NCBI GenBank assembly: GCA_902500825.1
Contig: CABVRX010000017.1
Coordinates: 1-64,000 of the forward strand
Direction: 5' to 3'
DNA from: an uncultured Nitrospira sp.
Lineage (GTDB): Bacteria; Nitrospirota; Nitrospiria; Nitrospirales; Nitrospiraceae
Length of the DNA: 64,000 nt
Shown: positions 1 to 11,612 of the stretch, in pieces
Position numbering within the stretch: the stretch's first letter is position 1
Layout: each line of letters begins with the position of its first letter
Program-made: the position numbers and the translations under genes
Notes under the pieces: generated by a model
Told to the model about the DNA's origin: nothing
Databases searched by the model: none
What the model saw: only the letters and a program-made list of their open reading frames with translations

Positions 1-54
1 GCACATCGGTCTCCAAAACCGAGAGTCTAGGTTCAAATCCTAGTGCCCCTGCCA
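1..54 (+). tRNA. tRNA-Trp (CCA anticodon), 5' end cut by window
   Basis: The 3' part of a tRNA is visible. The anticodon stem TCGGT/ACCGA (6-10/18-22) encloses the loop CTCCAAA with anticodon CCA at 13-15, so it decodes UGG (Trp). The T stem CTAGG/CCTAG (27-31/39-43) encloses TTCAAAT, and the encoded CCA tail is at 52-54. The acceptor 5' strand and D arm lie left of the window. tRNA-Trp directly before secE-nusG is a common bacterial arrangement and suggests co-transcription with the genes that follow. Confidence 0.95.
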
Positions 55-156
55 ATCAGAGCTTGCTCGTCCAGGTGGAGACTGTGCCAGGGGACCCAAG
101 TAGGGCATGACGGGATAATCCCCGCAAGTGTTTAGGACGACGAAACGGAGTTCCTA

Positions 157-351
157 ATGTTTACGCGAATGACAGAGTCGATTCGGCTGTTTGTGACGGA
201 CGTGCGAGCGGAGCTGAAAAAAGTTTCATTTCCAAGTCGCGCGGAAACGATCGGCTCAACGACGGTCGTGATCGTGTTCTGTATTTTGATGTCGCTGTAC
301 TTGTCCGTTATTGACTCATTCCTTTCATGGTTGGTCGGCAAATTCATCTAG
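157..351 (+). CDS. secE: Preprotein translocase subunit SecE
   Basis: Essential small membrane subunit of the SecYEG channel. The 64-residue protein is the short single-span form: an amphipathic N-terminal helix carrying the family signature (RAELKKVSFPSR, about residues 18-29) and one hydrophobic segment (about 35-58). A GGAG about 7 bases upstream supports the ATG at 157; an ATG at 169 is a weaker alternative. It sits between tRNA-Trp and nusG, the canonical place. Its channel partner SecY is encoded about 25 kb downstream in the same window. Confidence 0.95.
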   Translation: MFTRMTESIRLFVTDVRAELKKVSFPSRAETIGSTTVVIVFCILMSLYLSVIDSFLSWLVGKFI

Positions 352-412
352 GCCTGCCGAGAAGCGGTAAGGGGAATTCAGCGGTAATTCATCGAAGATC
401 TGAGGGTGGTGC

Positions 413-949
413 ATGACAAAGAACTGGTACGTCATCCATACGTACGCGGGTTTTGAGGGGCGAGTGAAAACCAGCCTCATGGAGCGGGCAAATCAAATGG
501 GGCTTGTCGAGAAGGTTGGGCAGGTGCTCGTTCCGACAGAGGACGTGATTGAAATTAAGGATGGGAAGCGACGGACTTCTCGACGAAAGTTCTTCCCAGG
601 CTACGTCCTCGTAGAGTTGGAGTTTCCGTTGGGGGACGAGACCTTGCAAATGATCAAGGAGACGCCGAAAGTTACAGGATTCGTCGGGGGAGGTGCGGTT
701 CCGACTCCGCTGACCAATGAGGAAGTGGAATCCTTGCTCAAACAGGTTGATGAGGGTCAGGCCGAGCCTCGGGAGCAGGTCAAATTTATTAAAAGTGACA
801 ATGTTCGTATCATCGATGGTCCCTTTCTGGGGTTCAACGGCGTGGTCGACGAAGTCGATCAGGACCATAGTCGGTTGAAAGTGATGGTGAGCATCTTCGG
901 CCGATCAACCCCGGTTGAATTAGGATTCTTACAGGTTGAGCGGATTTAA
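413..949 (+). CDS. nusG: Transcription termination/antitermination protein NusG
   Basis: NusG binds RNA polymerase through its N-terminal NGN domain and couples it to Rho or the ribosome through a C-terminal KOW domain. The 178-residue product starts with the characteristic KNWYVIHTYAGFE, contains the FFPGYVLVELE stretch in the NGN domain, and ends with a KOW domain (about 125-178) including VRIIDGPFLGFNGVVDEVD. Length is normal. It lies between secE and rplK, as in most bacteria. Confidence 0.97.
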   Translation: MTKNWYVIHTYAGFEGRVKTSLMERANQMGLVEKVGQVLVPTEDVIEIKDGKRRTSRRKFFPGYVLVELEFPLGDETLQMIKETPKVTGFVGGGAVPTPLTNEEVESLLKQVDEGQAEPREQVKFIKSDNVRIIDGPFLGFNGVVDEVDQDHSRLKVMVSIFGRSTPVELGFLQVERI

Positions 950-967
950 GTCGATCGGTCGATGTCG

Positions 968-989
968 GCCTTCAATCATGATTGAGGGC
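968..989 (+). other. 22-nt [11 protein letters not shown] palindrome/hairpin before rplK
   Basis: GCCTTCAAT and ATTGAGGGC flank CATG, giving a 9-bp stem with one G-U wobble and a tetraloop if transcribed. It lies in the nusG-rplK gap, about 40 bases before the rplK start. There is no following T run, so it is not an intrinsic terminator. It may be a processing site or part of the L11-L1 operon leader; no function can be shown from sequence. Confidence 0.4.
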
Positions 990-1029
990 TGAAAGTTGAT
1001 CGTCGATCGCGAAGGAGAAAGAACACGAC

Positions 1030-1455
1030 ATGGCGAAAGAAGTTTCGGCACAAATCAAATTGCAAATTCCGGCCGGCAAGGCCAATCCGGCGCCTCCTGT
1101 CGGCCCATCCCTGGGTCAGCACGGGGTCAATATCATGGAGTTTTGCAAGCAGTTCAATGCCAAGACCCAAAAGGAAGGGGACAGCATTATCCCCGTCATC
1201 ATTACGGTCTACAAGGACCGTACCTTCAGCTTCATCATGAAGACGCCCCCGGCTTCAGATCTCCTGAAAAAGGCCGCAGGGATCATCAAAGGATCTGGTG
1301 TGCCGCAGAAGGATAAGGTGGGGAAAATCACCAGGCAGCAGTTGAACGAAATTGCGCGGAAGAAGATGACCGATTTGAACGCAGCTGATGTGGAGGGGGC
1401 CGCCAAAATTATCGAGGGAACCGCCCGTAGCATGGGTGTCGTCATTCAGGGTTAA
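1030..1455 (+). CDS. rplK: 50S ribosomal protein L11
   Basis: L11 binds the GTPase-associated region of 23S rRNA at the base of the stalk. The 141-residue protein has the family N-terminus (residues 1-20 include [20 protein letters not shown]), the [18 protein letters not shown] signature and the C-terminal RNA-binding domain ending in [24 protein letters not shown] Shine-Dalgarno lies just upstream. It is followed at 26 bases by rplA, the usual L11-L1 pair. Confidence 0.98.
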   Translation: MAKEVSAQIKLQIPAGKANPAPPVGPSLGQHGVNIMEFCKQFNAKTQKEGDSIIPVIITVYKDRTFSFIMKTPPASDLLKKAAGIIKGSGVPQKDKVGKITRQQLNEIARKKMTDLNAADVEGAAKIIEGTARSMGVVIQG

Positions 1456-1481
1456 TTTCTGGATCGAAGGAGCGTCTGGTT

Positions 1482-2174
1482 ATGGGAAAGAAAATGAATG
1501 CGGCGATCAAAAATGTCGAGCCGCGCGTCTATGGGTTGCGTGAGGCCGTTGACGCCGTGAAGCGATCGGCCTATGCGAAGTTTGACGAATCGGTCGATCT
1601 TGCGCTCAGGCTGGGGATCGATCCGAAGCGATCGGATCAATTAGTTCGAGGGACGGCTTCACTTCCCCACGGAACAGGGAAGAAGGTTCGCGTTCTCGTG
1701 TTTGCCAAAGGTGAAAAAGAGCAGGAGGCGCGGCAAGCGGGGGCCGACTATGTTGGGGCCGACGACTTGATGGAAAAAATCAAGGGTGGATGGATGGATT
1801 TTGATTGCGCGATTTCCACGCCGGACCTTATGGCCTCAGTCGGAAAGCTTGGTAAGGTGCTCGGGCCTCGGGGGTTGATGCCGAATCCTAAAACCGGCAC
1901 CGTGACCTTCGAAGTCGGCAAGGCCGTCGCCGACATCCGAAAAGGGCGTGTCGAGTTCAAGGTCGAGAAGGCCGGCATCGTGCATGTGCCGGTTGGAAAA
2001 GTGTCCTTCGATCCCGCAAAGCTGTACGACAATGCATCGGCCATCCTTGAATCCGTCATTAAGGCGAAGCCCGCCTCATGCAAAGGGCGTTATCTCAAGA
2101 GTGCCACGATTGCGAGTACGATGGGTCCTGGAGTGAAGCTGGATGCCATTGCGCTGATGAAGCAGTGGAGTTGA
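1482..2174 (+). CDS. rplA: 50S ribosomal protein L1
   Basis: L1 forms the mobile L1 stalk at the E site and in many bacteria represses its own L11-L1 operon. The 230-residue product matches the usual length. Recognisable stretches are [32 protein letters not shown] and [15 protein letters not shown], followed by a C-terminal half ending in [16 protein letters not shown] precedes the ATG. It is in line with rplK and rplJ. Confidence 0.98.
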   Translation: MGKKMNAAIKNVEPRVYGLREAVDAVKRSAYAKFDESVDLALRLGIDPKRSDQLVRGTASLPHGTGKKVRVLVFAKGEKEQEARQAGADYVGADDLMEKIKGGWMDFDCAISTPDLMASVGKLGKVLGPRGLMPNPKTGTVTFEVGKAVADIRKGRVEFKVEKAGIVHVPVGKVSFDPAKLYDNASAILESVIKAKPASCKGRYLKSATIASTMGPGVKLDAIALMKQWS

Positions 2175-2260
2175 GAAACGCGTTCGACGTGAATCGTTCG
2201 CCGAGACTGGCCGGATGGATTACGTTGAACGGATAACGATTAGCGACGAGAGAGGGAGCG

Positions 2261-3196
2261 ATGAAGAAGGAAGAGAAGGTTACGGCGGTGGCGGAGTTGA
2301 CCGAGAAGTTCGGTCGCGCACGGCTGGCCATCTTGACGGAATGTATCGGCCTTCCGGTCAATGAGGTCACCGAGTTGCGCAAGCAGCTCCGCGGGGTAAA
2401 GGCAGAATATCGAATCGTGAAGAATACGCTCGCGGCGCGTGCCGCCGAGGGGACGCTCTTGGCCGGACTCAAGGTGCATCTGAAGGGTCCGACCGGCATG
2501 GTCATCGGTTATGACGACCCGGTGTTGCCCACGAAGGTGCTGAAGGATTTCATCGGCGCGGAGAAGCGGGAAGAGAAGATTCGAATGACGGCCGGGGTGC
2601 TGGAAGGCAAGATTCTCCAGCCGGCTGAACTGACAGCCGTTGCGAAGCTGCCGAAGAAGGAAGTGCTTGTTGCCATGTTACTGTCGGCCATGCAAGGGCC
2701 GATTCGTGGCGTTGTCTATACGTTGAACGCGGTCTTGTCCAAGTTTGTACGAGTCATTGCAGCCATTCAAGATAAACGGAAAGGAGAAGGGGATATGCCA
2801 GCTACAGAAGGAAAATTGTCGCAAGAGGAATTGATCAAGGCGATCGAAAGCATGAGCGTGCTCGATCTGGCCGAACTGGTGAAGGGGCTTGAGACCCGGT
2901 TTGGCGTCACGGCGGCGGCTCCGGTCGCAATGGCGGCGGCTCCGGCGGCAGGCGGTGGCGCGGCGGCTCCTGCCGAAGAGAAGACGGCATTCGACGTCGT
3001 TCTCGCAGCGGCGCCGGCCGACAAGAAAATCCAGATCATCAAAGTGGTGCGGGAGCTCACGAGCCTCGGCCTGAAGGAAGCCAAGGACCTCGTGGAGGGC
3101 GCGCCGAAACCGGTCAAGACCGGAGTGGCCAAGGAAGAGGCCGATACCATGAAGAAGAAGCTCGAAGAAAGCGGTGCCAAGGTCGAAATCAAGTAA
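2261..3196 (+). CDS. rplJ: 50S ribosomal protein L10, reading frame continues in frame through L7/L12
   Basis: Residues 1 to about 175 are ribosomal protein L10: N-terminal rRNA-binding domain with [21 protein letters not shown], and the C-terminal helix that binds L12 dimers ([21 protein letters not shown]). L10 normally ends here, but no stop codon is present. The frame runs through DKRKGEGD straight into the complete L7/L12 sequence, giving a 311-residue frame. An internal Shine-Dalgarno and ATG at 2795 would also make free L12. Either this species makes some L10-L12 fusion protein, or a single base error has removed the L10 stop: changing GGA at 2783 or GAA at 2786 by one base would restore it. 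The start at 2261 is preceded by GAGAGGGAG. Confidence 0.85.
   Translation: MKKEEKVTAVAELTEKFGRARLAILTECIGLPVNEVTELRKQLRGVKAEYRIVKNTLAARAAEGTLLAGLKVHLKGPTGMVIGYDDPVLPTKVLKDFIGAEKREEKIRMTAGVLEGKILQPAELTAVAKLPKKEVLVAMLLSAMQGPIRGVVYTLNAVLSKFVRVIAAIQDKRKGEGDMPATEGKLSQEELIKAIESMSVLDLAELVKGLETRFGVTAAAPVAMAAAPAAGGGAAAPAEEKTAFDVVLAAAPADKKIQIIKVVRELTSLGLKEAKDLVEGAPKPVKTGVAKEEADTMKKKLEESGAKVEIK
2781..2786 (+). promoter_or_regulatory. Internal Shine-Dalgarno for rplL
   Basis: AAGGAG sits 8 bases before the ATG at 2795, inside the uninterrupted rplJ frame, and is followed by a second purine run AAGGGG. It argues that separate L7/L12 is translated even though the upstream frame has no stop. Confidence 0.8.
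2795..3196 (+). CDS. rplL: 50S ribosomal protein L7/L12
   Basis: The stalk protein that recruits translational GTPases, present as several dimers per ribosome. The 133-residue product has the N-terminal dimerisation and L10-binding domain ([21 protein letters not shown]), an Ala/Pro/Gly-rich hinge (about residues 40-65), and the C-terminal domain with EKTAFDVVL and [18 protein letters not shown]. Its start is fixed by the strong internal Shine-Dalgarno. It is in the same frame as rplJ with no stop between them, so the same sequence is also the C-terminal part of a possible L10-L12 fusion. Confidence 0.95.
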   Translation: MPATEGKLSQEELIKAIESMSVLDLAELVKGLETRFGVTAAAPVAMAAAPAAGGGAAAPAEEKTAFDVVLAAAPADKKIQIIKVVRELTSLGLKEAKDLVEGAPKPVKTGVAKEEADTMKKKLEESGAKVEIK

Positions 3197-3321
3197 GGAG
3201 CCTAGGTCGTCATCGTCACGGTTCGTTCGGTATTCGCTGAAGGCCGATGCCTATCGGTATCTCGGAAATCTGCCGTGAGGGGTGACTGCTGTTCACCGCC
3301 AACCATCGTGGAGGAGTAGGA

Positions 3322-6300
3322 ATGTCCGAAACGACGCTTCAAGAATTCGTCGAGCGGAAAGATTTTGCTCGCATTCGAACCAATATCGATATTCCAGATC
3401 TGATCGAAATTCAGAAGCGCTCCTACGAGGAGTTTCTGCAGTTTGAGGTCGAATCGGAGCGTCGGAAAGATCATGGATTGCAGGCGGCGTTGGCCAGCGT
3501 GTTTCCGATTCCGGATTATAACAACACGGCCGTGCTCGAATTTTCGAGCTACACGTTAGGAACGCCAAAGTACGACGAGCGTGAATGTCTTGAGCAGGGT
3601 ATGACCTTCGCGGTTCCGCTCAAGCTGCGTGTCCGCCTGGTAGTGCTCGATAAAGAGGATAAGGGACCTCGCAAGAAAGTGCTCGATGTGCGCGAGCAGG
3701 AAGTCTATGTCGGTGAATTGCCGCTCATGACCGAGCGAGGGACCTTTATCGTCAATGGGACCGAGCGAGTCGTCGTCAGTCAGCTTCATCGCTCGCCGGG
3801 CGCGTCGTTTACGCATGACAAGGGGCGGACCCATGCAAGCGGCAAGGTGTTGTACTCGGCCCGGATTATTCCCTATCGAGGCTCATGGCTCGATTTCGAA
3901 TTCGATGCCAGAGATATTCTGTATGTGCGGATCGATCGCCGCCGGAAAATGCCGGCCACCATTCTGTTGAAGGCCTTTGGTTTCTCGAGCGACGACTTGC
4001 TGAAGATGTACTACCCTGTGGAAGAAATTCGCGTGTCGAAGGGGAAGATGTTCCGCAAGCTGGATCCGGACATCCACCATGGGCTTCGGTGTTCCGCCGA
4101 GGTCACGGACAAGGGCGGCAAAGAACCGTTGGTGCGGGAAGGGGCGAGGTTGACGAAAGGCCTGATTGCCAAGCTGAAGGCTGCGGGAGTGAAGGAGATT
4201 CCCTTGCTACCCACGGAATTGGTGGGCCGTGCCATTCTCACGGAATTGGTCGATTCGAAGAAGAACAAGTTGGCGGAGAAAAATCAACGATTAACGGCAG
4301 AGATGGTCGAACAGATCGCTGAAAGCGATGTGGAAGAATTCAAGGTCATTTATCTGGACATGGCGACCGCGACGCCGGTGATTTTAGACACCCTGGAGAT
4401 GGAGAAAATCGGATCCAAGGAAGAAGCGATGGTCGAAATCTACCGTCGTCTCCGCCCCGGTGAGACACCGTCGGTCGATACGGCGCGAGCGTTGTTCGAC
4501 AATCTCTTCCTGAATTCCAAGCGCTACGATTTGTCTCCAGTCGGTCGGCTCAAGCTGAATAAGAAGCTCAGTTTGGACTTGCCGCTCGAGCAGCGGACCC
4601 TGACTGCTCAGGACATCGTGGAAGTCATCCGCTACCTCGTCAATCTGAAGATCGGCAAGGGGGAAATCGACGATATTGATCACTTGGGTAATCGCCGTGT
4701 CAGATCCGTCGGCGAGCTTCTGGAAAATCAATTCCGACTGGGCCTGGTGCGGATGGAGCGAAGCATCAAGGAGCGCATGAATCTTCTTGATATGGAAACA
4801 GTGCTGCCGCATGACTTGATCAATGCCAAACCGGTTGTCGCGGCCGTCAAGGAGTTTTTCAGCAGCAGCCAGCTCTCTCAGTTCATGGACCAAACAAACC
4901 CGTTGGCCGAAATCACGCATAAACGCCGTTTGTCGGCTCTCGGTCCAGGCGGACTCACGAGAGAGCGAGCCGGGTTCGAAGTTCGAGATGTGCATCCGTC
5001 TCACTACAGTCGTATTTGCCCGATCGAGACGCCGGAAGGCCCAAACATTGGCTTGATTACATCGCTGGCGACCTACGCACGGATCAACAAATTCGGATTC
5101 ATCGAGGCACCGTATCGGAAGGTCGTCAAAGGACGCGTGACGGATGAAATTGAGTTTCTCTCGGCGATCGAGGGAGACAAGTACATCATCGCCCAAGCCA
5201 ACTCGAAATTGGATGGGGCGGGTAAGCTGGTATCGGAAACTGTCTCCTGTCGCCACGGCGGAGACTTTGTTTTGTCCGATCCGGATAAGATTGAGTACAT
5301 GGACGTGTCGCCGAAGCAAGTGGTGAGTGTTGCGACCGCGCTCGTGCCGTTTCTGGAGCATGACGATGCCAATCGCGCGCTGATGGGCTCCAACATGCAA
5401 CGTCAGGCGGTTCCCCTGGTGACGTCCGAGGCCCCTTTGGTTGGGACCGGAATGGAAGCGGTGGTGGCGCGAGATTCCGGGTATGTCATCCAGGCACGTC
5501 GAGCCGGGGTCGTGGAAAGCGTCGATGCCACCCGCATCGTGGTGCGGGCCGATTCAAAGGACGGGAAGAGGGGGAAGGATTCCGGGCTGGACGTGTATGA
5601 CCTGATCAAATTCCAGCGGTCGAATCAAAATACCTGCATTACTCAGACCCCCGTCGTTCGGATCGGCCAGCCGGTCAAGAAGGGACAGGTGCTTGGAGAT
5701 GGACCGGCGATCGATCATGGAGAGCTCGCGCTGGGCAAGAACGTCCTCGTCGCGTTCATGCCGTGGGGTGGATACAACTTCGAAGACGCCATATTGCTCA
5801 GTGAGAAATTGGTCCGTGAGGACGCCTTTACCTCGATCCACATCGAAGAGTTTGAAGTAGAGGCGCGGGATACCAAGCTGGGGAAGGAAGATGTGACGCG
5901 CGACATTCCTAATGTTGGAGAAGAGGCGCTGAGAAATTTGGACGAGAGTGGAATCATCCGTATCGGTGCCGAAGTGAAACCGGGCGACATTCTGGTAGGG
6001 AAAGTCACGCCGAAGGGTGAGACTCAGTTGACTCCAGAAGAAAAGCTGCTCCGCGCGATTTTCGGTGAGAAGGCCGGCGATGTAAAGGATACCTCGTTGA
6101 CCGTGCCTCCCGGAGTGGAAGGCATCGTGGTCGACGTGAAGATTTTCTCGCGCAAGGGGCTCGACAAAGACGAGCGTTCCAAGAGTATCGAAACAGACGA
6201 TCAAATGAAGTTGCAGCGAGATCACCATGAAGAGCTGCGGATCATCGACGAAGAAAAGACGAAGAAGATTCGGAAGCTCTTGCTCGGCAAAGTGGTGGGT

Positions 6301-7278
6301 CGCGATCTGATGGACCCCGAGAGCGGTGACGTCATCTTGAAGAAGAAGGGGAAGCTGACGGCGGAGATCCTCAGGCGATTGCCCGACGATACAGTGCGGC
6401 ACATCATTCTGAGCGATCCCGATGAGCAAAAAGAACTGGAAGACGTCGAGCGACGAGCGAAGGAGCAGATCGAAATCCTCCAGACTCTGTATGACGAAAA
6501 GGTCGGGCGCCTAAAGCGAGGGGATGAACTGCCTCCCGGTGTCATCAAGCTTGTCAAGGTCTACATCGCGATGAAGCGCAAAATTCAGGTCGGGGACAAG
6601 ATGGCCGGTCGACACGGCAATAAAGGTGTCGTGTCTCGGGTTCTACCCGAAGAAGATATGCCCTATCTCCCGGATGGGACCCCGGTAGAAATCGTGCTCA
6701 ATCCTCTGGGTGTGCCGTCCCGTATGAACGTCGGGCAAATTTTAGAGACCCATCTTGGATGGGCGGCTAAGGCCTTGGGCATCCAGGTGGCCAGTCCTGT
6801 ATTCGATGGTGCTGCGGAGAAGGAAATTAAGGATCTCCTGAAAAAGGCTAAACTGCCGGTGAGCGGCCAGTCGCAACTCGTCGACGGCAAGACGGGCGAG
6901 CCGTTCGGCAGTCCGGTCACTGTCGGGTATATGTATGTGTTGAAGCTTCACCATTTGGTGGACGACAAGATCCACGCACGGTCCATCGGGCCCTATTCTC
7001 TTGTGACTCAGCAGCCTCTGGGCGGCAAGGCTCAATTCGGAGGCCAGCGGTTGGGAGAAATGGAAGTCTGGGCCTTACAGGCTTATGGGGCGGCATCGAC
7101 GCTTCAAGAATTCCTGACCGTCAAATCAGACGATGTGCCGGGTCGGTCGCGCATGTATGAAGCGATTGTCAAAGGTGAGCCGTTCCTCGAGCCCGGGTTG
7201 CCTGAATCGTTCAATGTGTTGGTCAAGGAACTACAGAGCTTGGGGCTCGATGTAGAGTTGGTCAAGACACAAGACTAA
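3322..7278 (+). CDS. rpoB: DNA-directed RNA polymerase subunit beta
   Basis: Second-largest core polymerase subunit. The 1318-residue product carries the rifampicin-pocket cluster ([17 protein letters not shown], then [12 protein letters not shown]), the [11 protein letters not shown] motif, and the conserved C-terminal region with [13 protein letters not shown] and [20 protein letters not shown]. No residue typical of rifampicin resistance stands out. GGAGGAG lies about 9 bases before the ATG. rpoC follows after 46 bases. Confidence 0.98.
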   Translation: MSETTLQEFVERKDFARIRTNIDIPDLIEIQKRSYEEFLQFEVESERRKDHGLQAALASVFPIPDYNNTAVLEFSSYTLGTPKYDERECLEQGMTFAVPLKLRVRLVVLDKEDKGPRKKVLDVREQEVYVGELPLMTERGTFIVNGTERVVVSQLHRSPGASFTHDKGRTHASGKVLYSARIIPYRGSWLDFEFDARDILYVRIDRRRKMPATILLKAFGFSSDDLLKMYYPVEEIRVSKGKMFRKLDPDIHHGLRCSAEVTDKGGKEPLVREGARLTKGLIAKLKAAGVKEIPLLPTELVGRAILTELVDSKKNKLAEKNQRLTAEMVEQIAESDVEEFKVIYLDMATATPVILDTLEMEKIGSKEEAMVEIYRRLRPGETPSVDTARALFDNLFLNSKRYDLSPVGRLKLNKKLSLDLPLEQRTLTAQDIVEVIRYLVNLKIGKGEIDDIDHLGNRRVRSVGELLENQFRLGLVRMERSIKERMNLLDMETVLPHDLINAKPVVAAVKEFFSSSQLSQFMDQTNPLAEITHKRRLSALGPGGLTRERAGFEVRDVHPSHYSRICPIETPEGPNIGLITSLATYARINKFGFIEAPYRKVVKGRVTDEIEFLSAIEGDKYIIAQANSKLDGAGKLVSETVSCRHGGDFVLSDPDKIEYMDVSPKQVVSVATALVPFLEHDDANRALMGSNMQRQAVPLVTSEAPLVGTGMEAVVARDSGYVIQARRAGVVESVDATRIVVRADSKDGKRGKDSGLDVYDLIKFQRSNQNTCITQTPVVRIGQPVKKGQVLGDGPAIDHGELALGKNVLVAFMPWGGYNFEDAILLSEKLVREDAFTSIHIEEFEVEARDTKLGKEDVTRDIPNVGEEALRNLDESGIIRIGAEVKPGDILVGKVTPKGETQLTPEEKLLRAIFGEKAGDVKDTSLTVPPGVEGIVVDVKIFSRKGLDKDERSKSIETDDQMKLQRDHHEELRIIDEEKTKKIRKLLLGKVVGRDLMDPESGDVILKKKGKLTAEILRRLPDDTVRHIILSDPDEQKELEDVERRAKEQIEILQTLYDEKVGRLKRGDELPPGVIKLVKVYIAMKRKIQVGDKMAGRHGNKGVVSRVLPEEDMPYLPDGTPVEIVLNPLGVPSRMNVGQILETHLGWAAKALGIQVASPVFDGAAEKEIKDLLKKAKLPVSGQSQLVDGKTGEPFGSPVTVGYMYVLKLHHLVDDKIHARSIGPYSLVTQQPLGGKAQFGGQRLGEMEVWALQAYGAASTLQEFLTVKSDDVPGRSRMYEAIVKGEPFLEPGLPESFNVLVKELQSLGLDVELVKTQD

Positions 7279-7324
7279 CCGCTTGTGTGCCGGCTGAATG
7301 CCGGCATCAGAGGAGGTCACTACC

Positions 7325-10300
7325 TTGGAAGGCGTATATACACTGTTTGAAAAGCAACGGGATTCGGTGTCGTTCGATGCGATGAGGATTCGCATCGCAT
7401 CGCCCGAGAAAATCCGATCGTGGTCGTATGGGGAAGTCAAAAAACCGGAAACGATCAACTACCGATCGTTCAAGCCGGAAAAGGACGGGCTGTTTTGCGC
7501 CAAGATTTTCGGTCCTACCAAGGACTGGGAGTGCAATTGCGGGAAGTACAAGCGCATGAAGCACCGCGGGATCGTGTGTGATAAATGCGGTGTCGAGGTG
7601 ATTCAATCAAAGGTTCGGCGCGAGCGGATGGGGCACATCGAACTGGCTGCGCCTGTCGCCCATATTTGGTTTTTGAAAGGTGTCCCGAGTCGGATCGGCA
7701 CCTTGCTTGATATGAGCCTCAAGCAGCTCGAGAAAATTCTCTATTTTGAAAGTTATGTGTGCGTAGATCCGGGCTCAACCGATCTGACGGAAAAAGAGTT
7801 GGTGCCGGAGGATAAGCTGCGCACTCTTGTGTCTGAGTTCGGTTCGAGCGGGTTTAAGGTCGGAATTGGGGCGGAGGCCATCCGCGACTTGCTGAGGAAA
7901 ATTGACATCAATGCGTTGTGGGACGAGTTGCAGGTCAAAGCGAAAGCGTCGACCTCAGCGGCCATGAAAAAGAAGTACGCCAAACGCTTAAAAGTGCTGG
8001 AAGCGTTCCGGAAATCCGGAAATAAGCCGGAATGGATGATCATGGATGTCATTCCGGTGCTGCCGCCGGAGTTGCGTCCTCTGGTTCCGCTTGATGGAGG
8101 GCGGTTTGCCACGTCCGATTTGAACGACCTCTATCGTCGCGTGATCAATAGAAATAATCGGTTGAAACGATTGATGGAACTGAAGGCGCCTGGCGTCATC
8201 ATCAGGAATGAGATGCGGATGTTGCAGGAAGCTGTGGATGCGCTCTTCGACAACGGTCGCCGTGGGCGTGCGATTCGTGGTCCGAACAAGCGTCCGTTGA
8301 AATCGTTGAGCGACATGCTGAAGGGAAAGCAGGGACGGTTCCGGCAGAACTTGCTCGGGAAGCGAGTCGATTATTCCGGCCGAACGGTGATCGTCGTCGG
8401 TCCGGAGTTGCGCCTCCATCAGTGCGGATTGCCGAAGAAAATGGCGCTGGAATTGTTCAAACCATTCATTTTCCACAAACTGGAAGCCCGAGGGGCGGCC
8501 ACCACCATTAAGAGTGCCAAGCGGCTGGTCGAAAAAGAACGGCCTGAGGTTTGGGATGTTTTGGATGAAGTGATCCGAGAGCATCCGGTATTGCTGAACC
8601 GAGCCCCGACGCTTCACAGGTTGGGCATCCAGGCATTCGATCCGGTGTTGGTTGAGGGGAAGGCGATCCGATTACACCCGCTCGTCTGCGCGGCGTTCAA
8701 CGCGGACTTCGACGGAGATCAAATGGCGGTGCACGTCCCGCTGTCCGTGGAAGCACAGGTTGAAGCGCGGGTTCTCATGATGTCCATCAACAACATTCTC
8801 TCCCCGGCCAACGGCAAGCCGATCGCGGTGCCGTCGCAAGATATGGTGTTGGGTTGTTATTGGTTGACGAAAGAGCGGCTAGGTGCCAAGGGTGAAGGGA
8901 AACTGTTTGGATCTCCAGAGGAAGTCAGAATCGCCTTTGACGCGAGAGAAGTGGAAGAGCATGCGCGGATCAAGGTGCGTCTCGCTGGTACGCTGGTGCA
9001 GACGACCGTCGGTCGTGTCTTGCTGTCCGAAATCCTCCCTCCGGGCTTGCCCTTCGCGAATGCCAACAAGCTCATGACCAAAAAGGAGATGACGAAACTC
9101 ATTGACGCCGTGTATCGACAGACTGGTCATCGAGACACGGTCGAGTTTCTGGATAAGATCAAAGACATCGGCTTTACCTATGCGACCAGAGCCGGTTTGT
9201 CGATCTGCATCGACAATATGCATATTCCGAGTAGGAAGGAAGACTTCATCGGGAAAGCACAACGCGAAGTGAACGAGATCGAGAAACAGTATTCGGAAGG
9301 CTTGATCACGAACGGCGAACGATACAACAAGGTGATCGACATTTGGGCGCATGTCACCGAGCAAGTTGCTAATGAGATGATGAAGGAACTCGGCGCCGGA
9401 GGTGATCCGGCAAAGGCCGAATCCTTCAACCCGATCTTCATGATGGCCGATTCCGGCGCGCGAGGCAGCTCGCAGCAGATTCGGCAGTTGGGCGGCATGC
9501 GCGGACTGATGGCCAAACCGTCCGGTGAGATCATTGAGACACCGATCACCGCCAATTTCCGAGAAGGGTTGACGGTGTTGCAGTACTTCATCTCCACCCA
9601 CGGCGCACGTAAGGGTCTTGCCGATACGGCGCTGAAAACCGCTAATTCGGGGTATCTGACTCGGCGATTGGTCGATATCGCTCAGGATGTCATTATCAAC
9701 GAGATTGATTGCGGAACGCGTGACGGTATTATCGTCAGCGCCTTAGTGGAAGGCGGTGAAATTATACAGCCGTTGGAGGAGCGCGTTCTCGGTCGTTTAG
9801 CGGCGGAAGATATTCGCGATCCGGTCACAGGCGAAATCATCGTGTCTTGGAATGAAGAAATTAATGAAGAGTTGACGAAGTTGATCGTTGAGGCCGGTGT
9901 CGATCGTGTGAAGATTCGATCCGTGTTGACCTGTCAATCACCGCGTGGTGTCTGTCGCGCCTGTTACGGCCGCGACCTGGCACGAGGGCGGCTGGTGGAA
10001 AAAGGCGAGCCGGTCGGTGTCATCGCCGCGCAATCCATCGGCGAGCCGGGCACCCAGCTGACGATGCGAACCTTTCACATCGGCGGAACGGCCAGTAAGG
10101 TCGTCGAGCAAACGGTACTTGAGGCGAAGCATGCCGGGCGAATCAAGTTCATGAGTTTCGATGCCAAAAAGAATGCCGATATTCACAACGCCGGTATCGC
10201 GGTGCGGAATAAAGATGGTGAATGGGTCGTGATGAATCGCAATACGAAGATTGCGATCGTCGACGACAGCGGACGAGAGCGTGAGAAATACCCCGTGGTG

Positions 10301-11512
10301 TATGGGGCCAAGATCAAGATTAAAGACGGCGATCCGGTGGTCGTCGGTCAGAAATTGGTCGAGTGGGATCCCTACTCCCTGACTATTCTGACGGAAGTCG
10401 GTGGGAGAGTGGCGTACGGCGATATCGTCGAAGGCGTCACGATGAAGGACGAGTTCGATGAAGTGACCGGCTTGTCCCGCAAGGTCATCATTGAGCATAC
10501 AGGCCAGACGCTCCGCCCCCGTGTGTCAATTAAAGATGAAAGCGGAAAGACGGCCAAGGTGACCGGCGGCTCCAATGCTGTGGCTAGGTACTTACTGCCG
10601 GTCGGAGCCCATATCTTTGTCGAGAAAGGGGCCACGGTATATCCCGGTGACGTCTTGGCAAAGATTCCTCGTGAAACGACAAAGACCAAGGATATCACCG
10701 GAGGTCTTCCGCGCGTGGTGGAGCTTTTCGAGGCGAGGAAGCCAAAAGAGCAGGCGGTTATCACCGAGATCGACGGAGAAGTCTCTTATGGCGGTTTCGT
10801 GAAAGGCCAACGCAAAGTCCTTGTCGACAATAAGATGGGTGATGTGAAGGAATACTTTATTCCCAAGGGCAAGCACGTCAATGTCCACGAAGGTGACTGG
10901 GTACGGGCCGGAGAGCCGTTGATGGACGGATCGGCGAATCCGCATGACATCCTTGATGTGTTGGGTCCGAATGAGTTGCAGAAGTACCTCGTGGATGAGG
11001 TGCAAGACGTGTATCGATTGCAAGGCGTGTCGATTAACGACAAGCACATCGAGATCATTGTGCGGCAAATGTTGCGGAAGGTGCGCGTCGAAGATCCGGG
11101 AGACACCCAGTTCTTGCCGGGCAGTCAAGTCAGCAAGAGCGTCTTCGAAAAAGAAAACGAACGGGTGCTTGCCAACGACGGGAAGCCGGCCTTGGGCAAG
11201 CCCGTCCTACTTGGGATTACCAAGGCAGCCCTCACGACAGACAGCTTTATTTCCGCGGCATCGTTCCAGGAAACCACCCGTGTTCTCACTGAAGCGGCGA
11301 TCAATGGACGCGAGGATAATTTGTTGGGCTTGAAAGAAAACGTCATTGTCGGCCGGTTGATTCCCGCGGGGTCAGGGTTTGAAGAGTATAGGGATACGTT
11401 CGTCATTAGTGAAAAATCGGAGGCGGCACACGTAGGTGTTACACCTGCCTCGTCTGCTCTATCATCTGATGCCGCTGTCTCGACGGTTTCAGGAGAAGCT
11501 ACTCGGTCATAA
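7325..11512 (+). CDS. rpoC: DNA-directed RNA polymerase subunit beta'
   Basis: Largest polymerase subunit, with the active-site Mg motif NADFDGD at about residues 459-465. The first zinc site ([19 protein letters not shown]) is near the N-terminus and the second ([13 protein letters not shown]) lies further on. The start is set at TTG 7325 because AGGAGGT at 7311-7317 is 7 bases upstream and the sequence then aligns with family N-termini ([15 protein letters not shown]). An in-frame ATG at 7298 has no Shine-Dalgarno and would add nine unusual residues. The product is 1395 residues. Conserved [15 protein letters not shown] bridge/trigger-region sequence is present. Confidence 0.96.
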   Translation: MEGVYTLFEKQRDSVSFDAMRIRIASPEKIRSWSYGEVKKPETINYRSFKPEKDGLFCAKIFGPTKDWECNCGKYKRMKHRGIVCDKCGVEVIQSKVRRERMGHIELAAPVAHIWFLKGVPSRIGTLLDMSLKQLEKILYFESYVCVDPGSTDLTEKELVPEDKLRTLVSEFGSSGFKVGIGAEAIRDLLRKIDINALWDELQVKAKASTSAAMKKKYAKRLKVLEAFRKSGNKPEWMIMDVIPVLPPELRPLVPLDGGRFATSDLNDLYRRVINRNNRLKRLMELKAPGVIIRNEMRMLQEAVDALFDNGRRGRAIRGPNKRPLKSLSDMLKGKQGRFRQNLLGKRVDYSGRTVIVVGPELRLHQCGLPKKMALELFKPFIFHKLEARGAATTIKSAKRLVEKERPEVWDVLDEVIREHPVLLNRAPTLHRLGIQAFDPVLVEGKAIRLHPLVCAAFNADFDGDQMAVHVPLSVEAQVEARVLMMSINNILSPANGKPIAVPSQDMVLGCYWLTKERLGAKGEGKLFGSPEEVRIAFDAREVEEHARIKVRLAGTLVQTTVGRVLLSEILPPGLPFANANKLMTKKEMTKLIDAVYRQTGHRDTVEFLDKIKDIGFTYATRAGLSICIDNMHIPSRKEDFIGKAQREVNEIEKQYSEGLITNGERYNKVIDIWAHVTEQVANEMMKELGAGGDPAKAESFNPIFMMADSGARGSSQQIRQLGGMRGLMAKPSGEIIETPITANFREGLTVLQYFISTHGARKGLADTALKTANSGYLTRRLVDIAQDVIINEIDCGTRDGIIVSALVEGGEIIQPLEERVLGRLAAEDIRDPVTGEIIVSWNEEINEELTKLIVEAGVDRVKIRSVLTCQSPRGVCRACYGRDLARGRLVEKGEPVGVIAAQSIGEPGTQLTMRTFHIGGTASKVVEQTVLEAKHAGRIKFMSFDAKKNADIHNAGIAVRNKDGEWVVMNRNTKIAIVDDSGREREKYPVVYGAKIKIKDGDPVVVGQKLVEWDPYSLTILTEVGGRVAYGDIVEGVTMKDEFDEVTGLSRKVIIEHTGQTLRPRVSIKDESGKTAKVTGGSNAVARYLLPVGAHIFVEKGATVYPGDVLAKIPRETTKTKDITGGLPRVVELFEARKPKEQAVITEIDGEVSYGGFVKGQRKVLVDNKMGDVKEYFIPKGKHVNVHEGDWVRAGEPLMDGSANPHDILDVLGPNELQKYLVDEVQDVYRLQGVSINDKHIEIIVRQMLRKVRVEDPGDTQFLPGSQVSKSVFEKENERVLANDGKPALGKPVLLGITKAALTTDSFISAASFQETTRVLTEAAINGREDNLLGLKENVIVGRLIPAGSGFEEYRDTFVISEKSEAAHVGVTPASSALSSDAAVSTVSGEATRS

Positions 11513-11518
11513 GCAAAC

Positions 11519-11609
11519 GGCGGAATGCGGCACTGGTAAAGTTTGAATGTTTTGTGAATCAACGTTCGCGACGAGCAAGACAAATTTTCCCAGTGCCAGG
11601 AATGCCGCC
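11519..11609 (+). repeat. Two-block inverted repeat in the rpoC-rpsL spacer
   Basis: GGCGG (11519) and GGCACTGG (11529-11536) are mirrored by CCAGTGCC (11590-11597) and CCGCC (11605-11609), enclosing about 53 bases. If transcribed it would form a long stem with an internal loop between rpoC and the rpsL promoter. It lacks a classical T tract after the 3' arm, so I call it a structured spacer, not a terminator. Confidence 0.4.
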
Positions 11610-11612
11610 TAC

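Noticed and set aside
4384-5400. 338-codon minus-strand open frame within rpoB
   Set aside because: Shadow of rpoB; no recognisable sequence or start signal.
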